Shown here: positions 26,696 through 35,874 of the stretch, in pieces
Numbering within the stretch: the stretch's first letter is position 1
Layout: each line of letters starts with the position of its first letter
From: Alcanivorax quisquiliarum
Lineage (GTDB): Bacteria; Pseudomonadota; Gammaproteobacteria; Pseudomonadales; Alcanivoracaceae
Reading direction: 5' to 3'
DNA: 64,000 nucleotides
Assembly (NCBI RefSeq): GCF_023051175.1
Contig: NZ_JALKII010000005.1
Location: 62,001-126,000, forward strand
Notes under the pieces: generated by a model
Told to the model about the DNA's origin: nothing
Databases searched by the model: none
What the model saw: the letters and a program-made list of their open reading frames with translations, nothing else
Program-made: the position numbers and the translations under genes

Positions 26696-28006
26696 CTACG
26701 TTGTCGGCTGCCGCTGGCGCACTCGGGCTGTGCGAACGCGGTTGTCTTTTACCTGCATGACCTCAATCAGATAATCCCCAAGACGAAATGACGTGCTGCT
26801 CGCCGGGATGTGTTCCAGATGCTCGAGGATCAGCCCATTGAGCGTTTTGGGGCCATCGGTGGGCAGCTCCCAGTGCAAGGTACGGTTGATTTCGCGCAGA
26901 TGAGTGGTGCCGTCAATCACGAAACTGCCGTCCTCTTGCGGCACGATGCCCTGATGGCTGGCGGCGAGATCGGTGGTAAATTCGCCGACGATTTCTTCCA
27001 GTATATCTTCCAGCGTAATCAGCCCCAGCACATCACCGTATTCATCCACCACCACGCCGAGGCGGCGGCGGGCATTCTGAAAGTTGATCAGCTGTTTATG
27101 CAGCGGCGTGCCTTCCGGCACAAAATAGGGCTCGACGGAGTGCTGCATCAGTTCCGCCTTGTTCACCTGCGGGCGCATCAGCAGCCGGCTTACTTTACGT
27201 AGATGCAGGATGCCGATGACGTTGTTCGGGTCGCTGCGGTAGATGGGCAGGCGAGTGTGTTGGGAGCTGCGCAGCAGGTTGAGAATGTCGCCGATATCAT
27301 CGTCGATATCGATGCCTACAATTTCGCTGCGCGGAATCATGATGTCTTCGACGGTGACCTTTTCCAGATCAAGGATATTGAGCAGCATTTTCTGGTGCCG
27401 GGGTGGAATCAGAGCGCCGGCTTCATTCACGACGGTGCGCAGTTCCTCCGGGCTGAGATCATCACTGCCATGCAATTCACGGACCCCTACAAGCCGCAGC
27501 AAGCCGTTGCTGATGCCCGTGACAGCCCAGACAACAGGGGCCAGCGGCACCATCAGTGGCTTCAGGATCAGGCTGGCGGGGTAGGCGATAGCGTCCGGGC
27601 GGCGTGCGGCAAAGGTTTTCGGCGTTACTTCTGCGCAGATCAGCAGGATCAATGTGAACACGAAAGGCGCCAGCGCTGCACCCGTGTTACCGAACCAGGA
27701 AATTGCCAGCAGGGCTGTCAGTGTGACGGCATAGTTGTTCACAAAATTATTGCCGACCAGAATCATGCCCAGCAGACGGTCGGTGCGCGTCAGCAAGGCT
27801 TCGACGCGGCGGGCGCCACGATGCCCCTGGCGCGACAAGTGCCGCAGGCGGTAGCGGTTGAGCGCCACCATGCCTGTTTCACTGGCGGAAAAGAAAGCGG
27901 AGGCCAGCAGCAACAGGATCAGCAGGCCAATGAGCAGGGTTTCCGGGAGATCAGCCAAGACAAACGGGCCTGGATAGCAAACAGAAGGGGTATTGTCTGG
28001 AGCCAT
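26696..28006 (-). CDS. CorC/HlyC-type transporter (CNNM-CBS-CorC)
   Basis: A 436-residue inner-membrane protein. Order: CNNM domain with four helices (about 10-190, containing FFSASETGMVALNRYRLRHL), two CBS units (about 210-330, RSEIVGID..RLPIYR), and a C-terminal CorC_HlyC domain (about 345-425). Related proteins export Mg2+/Co2+ or affect ion homeostasis. The ATG at 28006 is chosen; a TTG nearer the first helix (VLADLPETL) is possible and no Shine-Dalgarno is clear for either. It is followed by the ccsA-type gene upstream on the same strand. Confidence 0.85.
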   Translation of the reverse strand: MAPDNTPSVCYPGPFVLADLPETLLIGLLILLLLASAFFSASETGMVALNRYRLRHLSRQGHRGARRVEALLTRTDRLLGMILVGNNFVNNYAVTLTALLAISWFGNTGAALAPFVFTLILLICAEVTPKTFAARRPDAIAYPASLILKPLMVPLAPVVWAVTGISNGLLRLVGVRELHGSDDLSPEELRTVVNEAGALIPPRHQKMLLNILDLEKVTVEDIMIPRSEIVGIDIDDDIGDILNLLRSSQHTRLPIYRSDPNNVIGILHLRKVSRLLMRPQVNKAELMQHSVEPYFVPEGTPLHKQLINFQNARRRLGVVVDEYGDVLGLITLEDILEEIVGEFTTDLAASHQGIVPQEDGSFVIDGTTHLREINRTLHWELPTDGPKTLNGLILEHLEHIPASSTSFRLGDYLIEVMQVKDNRVRTARVRQRQPTT

Positions 28007-28031
28007 TCTGGCTGGGTCAAGCCGCAGCCGC

Positions 28032-28835
28032 TCAGGGCCGTAGAATGTACTCCAGCACCAGTTGCGAGCCGAAGAAAGCCAGCACCAGAATGACAAACCC
28101 GGCCAGCGTGAAGCGCACCGCCGTCAGTGCACGCCAACCGAGAAAATGGCGGCCTGCCAGCAGTGTGGCAAACAGGCCCCAGGCCACCACTGTCAGCACG
28201 GTCTTGTGCGCCACTTTTTGGGCGAGCAAATCGTCAAGATAGATAAAGCCGGCAATCATCGCCGCACTGAGCAGTAGCACGCCGGTCCAGAGCAGCTCGA
28301 ACAACATGCGCTCCATTACCTGAATCGGCGGGAAGGCGCGCATCACGCCGCGAATATGGCCGCTTTTGAGTTGCCGATGCTGCACCAGCAGCAGTAACGA
28401 TTGTGCGGCCGCGATGGCCAGCACGGCAGACGCGAGAATCGAGAGCAGTACATGGGTGGCCACGCCATGCTGGAGCGCGTGCGGGATATAGCCGGATTGC
28501 ACCCATAGCATCGGCGGGATCGACAGGGCGCTGAGGGGAAACACCAACGCGCTCACCCACTCCAGCCGCCGATACAGGCTGGCGCTGATGACCATGGCCG
28601 CGCCCGTGCCGGTGATCAGCGATGCCATCGGGAACAGGCCCAGGCGCACGCCTTCATCGGTCACGGTGGTCAGCCACAGGCACAGCGCATGGCTGGCGAC
28701 CGCCAGCATGCTCAGGGCCAGTAGCCACGGGCTGGGACGCCTGGCCACAGCGCCACGCAGGCGCCGTAGCACCAGGATCGATGCGGCGAGGTAAAGCAAA
28801 AAGGCGGCGAGGCCCGCCCAGCTGGCAATAGTCAT
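28032..28835 (-). CDS. CcsA/YpjD-type cytochrome c assembly family membrane protein
   Basis: A 267-residue protein with about eight membrane helices and the C-terminal pattern KTVLTVVAWGLFATLLAGRH then GWRALTAVRFTLAGF, matching the CcsA-like YpjD family next to ffh in many gammaproteobacteria. The function of YpjD is not established; heme handling is suggested by family only. ATG at 28835 is the family start (MTIASWAGLAAFLLYL). It is divergent from ffh and 25 bases upstream of the CorC gene on the same strand. Confidence 0.85.
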   Translation of the reverse strand: MTIASWAGLAAFLLYLAASILVLRRLRGAVARRPSPWLLALSMLAVASHALCLWLTTVTDEGVRLGLFPMASLITGTGAAMVISASLYRRLEWVSALVFPLSALSIPPMLWVQSGYIPHALQHGVATHVLLSILASAVLAIAAAQSLLLLVQHRQLKSGHIRGVMRAFPPIQVMERMLFELLWTGVLLLSAAMIAGFIYLDDLLAQKVAHKTVLTVVAWGLFATLLAGRHFLGWRALTAVRFTLAGFVILVLAFFGSQLVLEYILRP

Positions 28836-28986
28836 AGGCGTCTGTTTTCCAATGGGCGGGCAGTATAACGCGCTCCCCAGGCCATCGCGAGCAGTCGCCA
28901 GCGCTGCGCTGGGGCGGCAGTGGCTCGCGGCGCCCTCGGTGGCACGGTATACTGGCCGGCTCGCGAAACACCGCCCGGAGTACTGC

Positions 28987-30393
28987 ATGTTCGAGAATCT
29001 CAGTGAACGCCTTGGCGCCTCCCTGCGTTCCCTGTCTGGCCAGAGCCAGCTGACCGAAGACAACATCCGCGACACCCTGCGTGAAGTCCGCAAGGCGCTG
29101 CTGGAAGCGGATGTGGCGCTGCCGGTGGTGAAGGATTTCACCGAGCAGGTGAAGGAGCTGGCGCTTGGCCAGGAGGTGCTGTCCAGCCTCAATCCGGGCC
29201 AGGCGTTCGTGAAGATCGTTCACGATCAGCTGGTCGCGACCATGGGCGAGGCCAACGTGGGGTTGAACCTGGCCAGCAAGCCGCCAGTGATCATTCTGAT
29301 GGCGGGCCTGCAAGGGGCGGGTAAAACCACCTCCGTGGCCAAGCTGTCGCGCCACCTGAAGGAGCGCGACAAGAAAAAGGTGATGGTGGTTTCTGCCGAC
29401 GTTTATCGCCCGGCGGCGATCGAGCAGTTGAAAACGCTGGCCGGTGAGGTCGGCGTGGAGTTTTTCCCGTCTGCTGCCGAGCAGGACCCGGTGGATATCG
29501 CAAATGCCGCCCTGAGCGAGGCGAAACGCCGTTTCATGGACGTGCTGATCGTCGATACCGCCGGCCGGCTGGCGATCGATGAGCAGATGATGGGCGAGAT
29601 CAAGCGTTTGCACGCGGCGATCAGCCCGGCCGAGACGCTGTTCGTGGTCGATGCCATGACTGGCCAGGATGCGGCCAATACCGCCGCCGCCTTCAACGAA
29701 GCGCTGCCACTCACCGGGGTGGTGCTGACCAAGGCAGACGGTGATTCCCGCGGTGGTGCAGCGCTGTCGGTGCGCGCCATCACCGGCAAGCCGATCAAGT
29801 TCATCGGTATCGGTGAGAAAACCGATGCGCTCGAGCTGTTCCATCCTGAGCGGATCGCCTCACGGATTCTCGGCATGGGCGACGTGCTGTCGCTGGTGGA
29901 GGAAGCCGAGCGCAAGCTGGACAAGAGCAAAGCCGAAAAAATCGCCAGAAAGTTCAAGAAAGGCAAGGCGATGGATTTCGAGGATCTGAAGGATCAGTTC
30001 CAGCAGATGCGCAACATGGGCGGCATGGCTTCGCTGCTGGACAAGCTGCCTGGCATGGGCGGCCTGGCCAAGATGACCGAAGATCAGGCAGCGATGAAAC
30101 AGTTCAAGCACATGGAAGCGCTGATCGATTCCATGACGCCGAACGAGCGCCGCAACCCGGATCTCATCAAAGGCTCGCGCAAACGCCGTATCGCGGCTGG
30201 TGCCGGCCTTGAGATCCAGGATCTGAACCGGCTCATCAAGCAGCAGAAGATGATGGGCAAGATGATGAAGAAGATGAAAGGCAAGGGCGGCATGCAGCAG
30301 ATGATGCGCGGCATGGGCGGAATGATGGGCGGCAACGGCCCCGGCGGCATGGGCGGCGGCGGTGGGTTGCCACCCGGTTTCCCCGGCCTGTGA
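28987..30393 (+). CDS. ffh: Signal recognition particle protein
   Basis: A 468-residue SRP54-type GTPase that binds 4.5S RNA and signal sequences. The N domain is 1-90, the G domain contains GLQGAGKTT at 107-115 and later DTAGR and TKADGDSRGG, and the C-terminal M domain is methionine-rich (runs of MM and MKGKGGMQQM). ATG at 28987 is the family start; the longer upstream frame is not conserved. TATACT at 28948-28953 is a plausible -10 with no good -35. It is followed by the rpsP operon. Confidence 0.97.
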   Translation: MFENLSERLGASLRSLSGQSQLTEDNIRDTLREVRKALLEADVALPVVKDFTEQVKELALGQEVLSSLNPGQAFVKIVHDQLVATMGEANVGLNLASKPPVIILMAGLQGAGKTTSVAKLSRHLKERDKKKVMVVSADVYRPAAIEQLKTLAGEVGVEFFPSAAEQDPVDIANAALSEAKRRFMDVLIVDTAGRLAIDEQMMGEIKRLHAAISPAETLFVVDAMTGQDAANTAAAFNEALPLTGVVLTKADGDSRGGAALSVRAITGKPIKFIGIGEKTDALELFHPERIASRILGMGDVLSLVEEAERKLDKSKAEKIARKFKKGKAMDFEDLKDQFQQMRNMGGMASLLDKLPGMGGLAKMTEDQAAMKQFKHMEALIDSMTPNERRNPDLIKGSRKRRIAAGAGLEIQDLNRLIKQQKMMGKMMKKMKGKGGMQQMMRGMGGMMGGNGPGGMGGGGGLPPGFPGL

Positions 30394-30435
30394 GCCTTAT
30401 CCGCGGCGAGACAGCCGCGAAGCAGTAAAAAGCCC

Positions 30436-30481
30436 TTTCAAAGTCACCCCGAGGCCGCTACAATCTGCGGCCTTTCGGGGT
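30436..30481 (+). promoter_or_regulatory. rpsP-operon promoter with overlapping hairpin
   Basis: TTTCAA (30436-30441) and TACAAT (30459-30464) are 17 bases apart. Overlapping them, ACCCCGAGGCCGC (30446-30458) pairs with GCGGCCTTTCGGGGT (30467-30481) with a small mismatch. The dyad may mark the ffh terminator, which lacks a T-tract, or a leader control element. The -35 match is poor. Confidence 0.4.
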
Positions 30482-30557
30482 CCGACTCAACGGATCCAGG
30501 CAGCCTGATGCCGTGTGGCGCGGGGCCTGAAGCGGATTTACAAGGTAGAGAAGCCGT

Positions 30558-30809
30558 ATGGTAACCATTCGTCTGGCCCGTGGTGGGTCGAAAAAACGTC
30601 CGTTCTACCACGTTGTGGTCACGGACAGCCGTAACGCGCGGGATGGCCGCTTTATCGAGCGTCTGGGTTATTTCAACCCGATCGCCCGTGGTGGCGAAGT
30701 GCGCCTGAACCTGAACCAGGAGCGCTTGCAGCACTGGGTCAGCAACGGTGCCGGCACCTCCGAGCGTGTGCGTACGCTGATCAAGGAGCACAGCAAGCAG
30801 TCTGCCTGA
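30558..30809 (+). CDS. rpsP: 30S ribosomal protein S16
   Basis: An 83-residue S16 with the family start [20 protein letters not shown] and the conserved [12 protein letters not shown]. It binds 16S rRNA in early 30S assembly. First gene of the standard rpsP-rimM-trmD-rplS operon. The stop overlaps the rimM ATG (TGATG). Confidence 0.98.
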   Translation: MVTIRLARGGSKKRPFYHVVVTDSRNARDGRFIERLGYFNPIARGGEVRLNLNQERLQHWVSNGAGTSERVRTLIKEHSKQSA

Positions 30810-31357
30810 TGCGTGCTGGTGAAGGCATGTTGCCTGATGAAGATGCCTTGGTCATAGGCCGCGTTGTCGCGGCCTATGGCATTAAAGGCTGGGTGAAGGT
30901 GCAGTCCTTCACAGACCCGAAAGAGAACATTTTTCTCTACCAGCCCTGGTACCTGCGTGGTCCGGATGGCTGGGAGAGCGTTCGTCTGACAAAAGGCCGC
31001 CCGCAAGGGAAGGGTCTGGTGGCCAGCATTGATGGCTGCGCCGACCGGACACAGGCGGAAACCACCCAGGTGGGGCGTGATATCGCTGTTCCGAAAGGAG
31101 TGATTCCGCCGGCCGGGGAAGATGAGATTTACTGGCGCGACCTGATCGGCCTGCGGGTGAAGCTACCCGATGGCCGCGATCTTGGAGAGTTGCGACAAAT
31201 GTTTGAAACCGGCGCCAATGATGTGGCCGTGGTGCAGGGCGACGCGCAGAGCATGGACCGGCGCGAACGGCTGATTCCCTGGCTGCCGGAGCAGGTCATC
31301 AGCGATATCGACCTTGCGGCAGGTACGCTGGTGGCGGATTGGGACCCGGAGTTCTGA
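30809..31357 (+). CDS. rimM: 16S rRNA processing protein RimM
   Basis: A 182-residue protein with the RimM N-terminal barrel (VIGRVVAAYGIKGWVKVQSF) and C-terminal PRC-barrel (EIYWRDLIGLRV..WLPEQVISDIDLAAGTLVADWDPEF, not contiguous). It assists 30S maturation and binds S19. ATG at 30809 overlaps the rpsP stop; ATG at 30827 gives a shorter protein but its AAGG is too close, so coupling at 30809 is preferred. Confidence 0.95.
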   Translation: MRAGEGMLPDEDALVIGRVVAAYGIKGWVKVQSFTDPKENIFLYQPWYLRGPDGWESVRLTKGRPQGKGLVASIDGCADRTQAETTQVGRDIAVPKGVIPPAGEDEIYWRDLIGLRVKLPDGRDLGELRQMFETGANDVAVVQGDAQSMDRRERLIPWLPEQVISDIDLAAGTLVADWDPEF

Positions 31358-31394
31358 GCCGGTGCACTGTAGCGGGTAACGACGCGAGGCGCAG

Positions 31395-32177
31395 ATGAAA
31401 GTCGCGGTGCTGACGCTGTTCCCGGAGATGCTACAGGCGCTGACTGGCCATGGCATTACCCGGCGTGCCGTCGAGGCGGGTCTGTTGTCGGTGACCGCGG
31501 TGAACCCGCGTGATTACACCACCGACCGGCACCGCACCGTGGATGATCGTCCCTTCGGGGGCGGCCCCGGCATGCTGATGAAAGTGGAGCCGCTGCTGGT
31601 TGCCCTGAAAGCAGCACGCGAGCAGTTGCCCGGCCCGGCGAAGGTGATCTATCTGACACCGCAGGGCAGGCGGCTGGATCAGCAGGCAGTGGAACGGCTG
31701 GCGAGCGAGCCGGCCATGATCCTGATCGCAGGCCGCTACGAAGGCATCGACGAGCGGGTTGTGGAAACGGAAGTGGATGAGCAGTGGTCGATCGGTGACT
31801 ACGTGCTCAGTGGCGGGGAGCTGCCGGCGATGGTGTTGATCGACGCCATGGCACGCAGGCTGCCCGGAGTCCTGGGGCATCAGGATTCGGCAGAGCAGGA
31901 TTCCTTCAGCGGTGAGCTGACGAACTTGCTGGACTGCCCGCACTATACACGCCCGGAAGAGATAGCCGGGCAGCGTGTACCGGATGTGTTGTTGAGTGGT
32001 CACCACGAGGCGATCCGCCGCTGGCGACTGAAGCAGGCCCTGGGCCGCACCTGGCAACGACGACCGGATCTGCTTGAGGCAAGGCAGCTATCGCCGGGCC
32101 TGAGCAGCGAGGAACAGGACCTGCTGGCGGAATACATTCGCGAGCACAGTGAACAGAGCAGCAACGACCGGACCTAG
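31395..32177 (+). CDS. trmD: tRNA (guanine37-N1)-methyltransferase
   Basis: A 260-residue SPOUT enzyme that makes m1G37. Motifs: [31 protein letters not shown] and [14 protein letters not shown] in the trefoil knot, then a C-terminal [13 protein letters not shown] helix. It lies between rimM and rplS as expected. GAGG precedes the ATG. Confidence 0.97.
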   Translation: MKVAVLTLFPEMLQALTGHGITRRAVEAGLLSVTAVNPRDYTTDRHRTVDDRPFGGGPGMLMKVEPLLVALKAAREQLPGPAKVIYLTPQGRRLDQQAVERLASEPAMILIAGRYEGIDERVVETEVDEQWSIGDYVLSGGELPAMVLIDAMARRLPGVLGHQDSAEQDSFSGELTNLLDCPHYTRPEEIAGQRVPDVLLSGHHEAIRRWRLKQALGRTWQRRPDLLEARQLSPGLSSEEQDLLAEYIREHSEQSSNDRT

Positions 32178-32210
32178 CGCCGGCTATTACAGTAACAGGA
32201 GCAGGCAGTC

Positions 32211-32576
32211 ATGAGCGGCAATAAACCTCTGGTGCAGAGCATCGAGCAGGCACAACTGAAGACCGACGTGCCGGAATTTGCACCGGGCGATACCGTCACC
32301 GTGCAGGTAAAGGTGAAAGAAGGTACCCGTGAGCGTCTGCAGGCGTTTCAGGGCGTAGTGATCGCCAAGCGCAATCGTGGCTTGAACTCCGCTTTCACCG
32401 TGCGCAAGGTATCTCATGGCGTAGGTGTAGAGCGTGTGTTCCAGCTGCACAGCCCGCTGGTTGCCGGCATCACTGTCGAGCGCCGTGGTGATGTACGCCG
32501 TGCGAAACTGTACTTCCTGCGTGATCGCTCGGGTAAATCCGCGCGGATCAAGGAAAAGGTTCGCTCCGCGAACTGA
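32211..32576 (+). CDS. rplS: 50S ribosomal protein L19
   Basis: A 121-residue L19 with [16 protein letters not shown] and [17 protein letters not shown]. It sits at the subunit interface. AGGAG precedes the ATG. It ends the operon and is followed by a good intrinsic terminator. Confidence 0.98.
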   Translation: MSGNKPLVQSIEQAQLKTDVPEFAPGDTVTVQVKVKEGTRERLQAFQGVVIAKRNRGLNSAFTVRKVSHGVGVERVFQLHSPLVAGITVERRGDVRRAKLYFLRDRSGKSARIKEKVRSAN

Positions 32577-32643
32577 TTGCCAAGGCGCTGCCGCTGCAGG
32601 CAGGCGCTGAACGGCAGGAAGCAAGTGGCAGACAGCAAGAAAG

Positions 32644-32678
32644 AAAGGGGCTACCTGTGGGCGGCCCCTTTTTTTTTG
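32644..32678 (+). terminator. Intrinsic terminator of the rpsP operon
   Basis: AAAGGGGC pairs with GCCCCTTT around a 12-base loop and is followed by an uninterrupted T-run to 32678. This is the clearest Rho-independent terminator in the window. Confidence 0.9.
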
Positions 32679-32680
32679 GT

Positions 32681-32840
32681 TCATCGCGGATTGTCTGGAA
32701 AAGCGGCTTTGATGCTGAGAAAGAAACAGCCGTTATCCAGATAGCCCTGGCCTGCGTTTGATCGCCTTGATGGTGTTGTTGGTGCCCTTGACGATGCTGG
32801 TGCTCAGCGGCCCGGTTCGGGGGAAGATTGCATGCCCCGG
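32681..32840 (-). mobile_element. ISL3-family transposase C-terminal remnant
   Basis: On the minus strand PLSTSIVKGTNNTIKAIKRR reads in one frame and, after a two-base loss, GYLDNGCFFLSIKAAFPDNP followed by a stop. Together they match the end of ISL3-family transposases (EGTNNKIK..GYRD..FFLKI.AAFPG). No inverted ends, no upstream catalytic part. It is a decayed fragment sitting just after the rplS terminator. Resemblance to the fragment at 42870 supports the call. The remaining sequence to 33137 shows no gene. Confidence 0.6.
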
Positions 32841-33137
32841 CCCGGAGGTTTCGGGTGATTGATGAAACAACGGGTTTAGCGCGCCCGGCAGGCGTTCGTG
32901 CGGCGGCGTGCGGCATTGGGGTACAAGTCGTGAGGGTGGCGCGCGCTGAGGCTATCTGCAATGGCTGCACTGCCCGGATCGTCCTGGTGTTCACTGGCGG
33001 GTTGCCGGCCAGTGCCGGATCAGCCCCATGGAACCTGGCTGTATGACGCATCAGGCGAAAGGAAAGAAAGGAAAGTGCGGGAAAGGTGCGGAGAGCGTGC
33101 GGGCCGCCTCGGGCGGCCCGCTGGTTCGCCGGCAAAT

Positions 33138-33392
33138 TCAGGCGTTACGAATGCCGCGATAGAGCGCCAGCAGAATAATGGCACCCAGCACTGCGGTGAT
33201 GATGCTGGCAAGGCTCAGGCCCCCGACCACACCACCGACGCCGAGCAACTGGCCCAGCCAGCCTCCCACAAAGGCGCCGGCAATGCCGATCAGAATAGTC
33301 ACAATTGCGCCGCCGGGGTCTTTGCCCGGCATGATCCAGCGTGCCAGCAGGCCAGCGATCAGCCCCAGAATGATCCATGTCAGAATTCCCAT
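33138..33392 (-). CDS. GlsB/YeaQ/YmgE family membrane protein
   Basis: An 84-residue protein with three hydrophobic, glycine-rich helices: MGILTWIILGLIAGLLARWI, then PGGAIVTILIGIAGAFVGGW and LASIITAVLGAIILL. This is the transglycosylase-associated (Tag) family of small stress-related membrane proteins with no defined activity. ATG at 33392 follows GGGAG; the frame runs further upstream as antisense of xerD. It is divergent from xerD. Confidence 0.9.
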   Translation of the reverse strand: MGILTWIILGLIAGLLARWIMPGKDPGGAIVTILIGIAGAFVGGWLGQLLGVGGVVGGLSLASIITAVLGAIILLALYRGIRNA

Positions 33393-33512
33393 GACAATGC
33401 TCCCTGTGTGATGGTTCCTGCGGATTATGGCCACGAACTCGCAGGCTTTGCTGTTATGTTTGGTAAATTCCGGCGCTGGCGGGCGGGCTGTGCGGCTGTC
33501 ATCATTCAACTC

Positions 33513-34475
33513 ATGACCGAATCGACCCTGCCGCCGCCCCCGACCGAGGCCGATCAGCGCCTGATCGACGCCTGGCTGGATGCCGTGTGGATGGAAAAAG
33601 GCCTCAGCGAGCACAGCCTGAGCAGCTATCGCCGTGATCTGACGCAGTTCGCCGGCTGGTTGCACAGCATGCGCGGGATCGAGCTTGCGCGCTGCCGGCG
33701 CGAGGACGTGTATGAATATCTGAGCTGGCAATACCTGCGCGGCATCAAGGGGCGCTCCGTCGCCCGTCAGCTATCGGCGTTACGCGGCTGCTTTCGATGG
33801 CTGCTGCGAGAGGGGCATGCAAGCGACGATCCGACGTTGCAGGTCGAGCAGCCGAAGAGTACTCATCCGCTGCCGGCAACGCTGACCGAAGCCGATGTCG
33901 AGGCGTTGCTGGCGGCACCGGATACCGCCACCCCCTTGGGGCTGCGTGATCGTGCCATGCTCGAGGTGCTGTATGCTGCCGGCCTGCGTGTGTCCGAACT
34001 GGTCGGGCTGACCATGCATCAGATCAGCTTGCGCCAGGGGCTGGTACGCATCATCGGCAAAGGCGACAAGGAGCGCCTGGTGCCCTTGGGAGAAGAGGCG
34101 CTGGCCTGGGTGGCAAGGTATCTGCGCGAGGGTCGGGCGCTGCTGCTGGGCACGGCGAGCAGCGAGATGCTGTTCCCCGGCCGTGGCGGCGCCATGATGA
34201 CCCGACAAACATTCTGGTATCGCCTGAAGCAGGTGGCCGTGCAGGCGGGTATCAGCAAGCCGCTGTCGCCGCATACACTGCGTCATGCCTTCGCCACGCA
34301 TCTGCTCAATCATGGCGCTGATCTGCGTGTCGTGCAGTTGCTGCTCGGGCACAGTAACCTGTCCACCACGCAGATCTACACCCATGTGGCGCAGCACCGT
34401 CTCAAGCGCCTGCATGCAGAGCATCACCCTCGGGCAGGAAACCTGATGACAGATGTGGCGTCTGACAATGCATGA
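33513..34475 (+). CDS. xerD: Site-specific tyrosine recombinase XerD
   Basis: A 320-residue recombinase resolving chromosome dimers at dif with XerC and FtsK. SAM-like N-domain about 20-110, catalytic residues in GLRVSELVGLT (Arg), GKGDKERLVPLG (Lys), HTLRHAFATH (His-Arg) and GHSNLSTTQIYTH (His, Tyr). Context with dsbC-hom-thrC marks it as the housekeeping XerD and not a phage integrase. ATG at 33513 is the family start; no strong ribosome site is seen. Confidence 0.95.
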   Translation: MTESTLPPPPTEADQRLIDAWLDAVWMEKGLSEHSLSSYRRDLTQFAGWLHSMRGIELARCRREDVYEYLSWQYLRGIKGRSVARQLSALRGCFRWLLREGHASDDPTLQVEQPKSTHPLPATLTEADVEALLAAPDTATPLGLRDRAMLEVLYAAGLRVSELVGLTMHQISLRQGLVRIIGKGDKERLVPLGEEALAWVARYLREGRALLLGTASSEMLFPGRGGAMMTRQTFWYRLKQVAVQAGISKPLSPHTLRHAFATHLLNHGADLRVVQLLLGHSNLSTTQIYTHVAQHRLKRLHAEHHPRAGNLMTDVASDNA

Positions 34476-34530
34476 CCAAGCATGACCGATACAGCACCGG
34501 CTCATCACGGGCCGCCAACGGAGAAGTTTG

Positions 34531-35259
34531 ATGAAAGCAGCCTGGAGCGCGGCCGCCGTCGCCATCCTGTTCACCCTGCCGGCTCTTGCCAGCGACGAGG
34601 TAAAAAAGCGCATCGAGCAAAGCCTGGGCGCTACCGGCCAACCCGTGCAAGTGACGGCGGTGGAGGCATCCCCCATCAAGGGGCTGCTGGAGGTAGAGCT
34701 GAATGGCGCAGAGCGCCTGCTGGCCTCGGAAGATGGCCGTTACCTGATTGCCGGCGAGCTGTTCGAGCTGGGCGAGCGTGGGCCGGTCAGTGTGACCGAC
34801 AGGCGCCTTGAGGGCGAGCGGCAGAAAGCGTTTGCCGATTTTGATATGGCGCAGACGGTGACTTTCAAGGCACCTTCGGAAAAAGCCGAAGTGATGGTAT
34901 TTACCGACCCATCCTGCGGCTATTGCCGGCGCCTGCACGAGGAGATCGACGAGATCAATGCAGCTGGCATCACCGTGCATTACCTCGCCTTTCCCCGCGC
35001 CAACGTGGGGTCGCCTACCGGCCAGCTGATGGAGCAGGTCTGGTGTGCCAAGGATCGTCAGACCGCCATGACAGAATCCAAGCGCACGGGCAGTATCACT
35101 GAGAAGCCCCCTGCCTGCGATAATCCGGTGGCGGAACAGTACGCGCTCGGTGGGCGCCTCGGCGTGCGCGGCACCCCGGCGGTATTTTCCATGCAGGGCA
35201 AGCAACTCGGCGGCTATCTGCCACCGACGAAGCTGGCCGAAGCGCTTGGTTTGCGGTGA
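34531..35259 (+). CDS. dsbC: Periplasmic thiol:disulfide isomerase DsbC
   Basis: A 242-residue exported protein. The signal peptide ends near A20, the dimerisation domain follows to about 80, and the thioredoxin domain has the active site CGYC (129-132) after VFTDPS and the cis-proline in RGTPAVF. A second disulfide pair lies near 175 and 199 as in E. coli DsbC. It isomerises wrong disulfides and is kept reduced by DsbD. ATG at 34531 follows GGAG; TTG one codon earlier is less likely. Confidence 0.95.
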   Translation: MKAAWSAAAVAILFTLPALASDEVKKRIEQSLGATGQPVQVTAVEASPIKGLLEVELNGAERLLASEDGRYLIAGELFELGERGPVSVTDRRLEGERQKAFADFDMAQTVTFKAPSEKAEVMVFTDPSCGYCRRLHEEIDEINAAGITVHYLAFPRANVGSPTGQLMEQVWCAKDRQTAMTESKRTGSITEKPPACDNPVAEQYALGGRLGVRGTPAVFSMQGKQLGGYLPPTKLAEALGLR

Positions 35260-35293
35260 TTCTCCTTACCAGCACACTGCAGGAGAGCTGAAT

Positions 35294-35554
35294 ATGAGCA
35301 ATGTCGTACCGAGAATGACCAACCTGTTCCTGCAGCTGGGCCTGGACGCCAGCGAGCAGGGGATTGCGGAGTTTATCCGCAACCACCAGCTGCCGGCCGA
35401 TATGTCGCTGGCCGATGCACCCTACTGGAATGATGCCCAGCGCCAGTTTCTGGTGGAGCAGGTCAAGGCAGACGCCGCTTGGGCAATTGTGGTCGACCAA
35501 CTCAGTGAATCACTCCATGAAGATGCTGTGAAGGCCAGCCAGACACAGCCGTAA
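35294..35554 (+). CDS. DUF2789 family protein
   Basis: An 86-residue protein beginning MSNVVPRMTNLFLQLGLDAS, with W/F-containing helices (YWNDAQRQFLVEQVKADAAWA). The MTxLFxQLGL start is typical of DUF2789, a small conserved gammaproteobacterial family of unknown function. AGGAG precedes the ATG. It lies between dsbC and hom; whether it shares their transcript is not shown. Confidence 0.8.
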   Translation: MSNVVPRMTNLFLQLGLDASEQGIAEFIRNHQLPADMSLADAPYWNDAQRQFLVEQVKADAAWAIVVDQLSESLHEDAVKASQTQP

Positions 35555-35874
35555 CCAGTATGCGGTTGCCCGCAGTGAGGACGGCTGTCAGCCGCACACG
35601 GCGCCGGATTGACGGCGTGCGGGTGCACAAGTAAGGTGGCGGCCTCCCTGCGTCAGAACAGCGTGCGCACTGCGCCGCTGGCGCCAAACACCGTCTCGGG
35701 TACTTGTCGTGGCAGCTGTATTCCAGCGAATCCGCGCTTGCCGCCTTGCGCTTTGTTGCGTGGCGGCCCGGCGGCGCGGGGCGGGCGTGCCAGCCAGTAT
35801 GGCAAGCATGACAAGGCGCGACGTTTCGGATTGCATGGTGACACCACAATCGTGACACAACGAGAGGATGAGAA
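35555..35874. other. Intergenic region upstream of hom
   Basis: 320 bases, no supported gene; the 89-codon plus-strand frame here is cysteine/arginine-rich with no family look. The hom promoter presumably lies here but I could not identify a good -35/-10 pair. Confidence 0.4.

Noticed and set aside
33513-34475. Phage integrase suggesting a prophage
   Set aside because: Length, motifs and the dsbC-hom-thrC context identify the housekeeping XerD; no phage genes are nearby.
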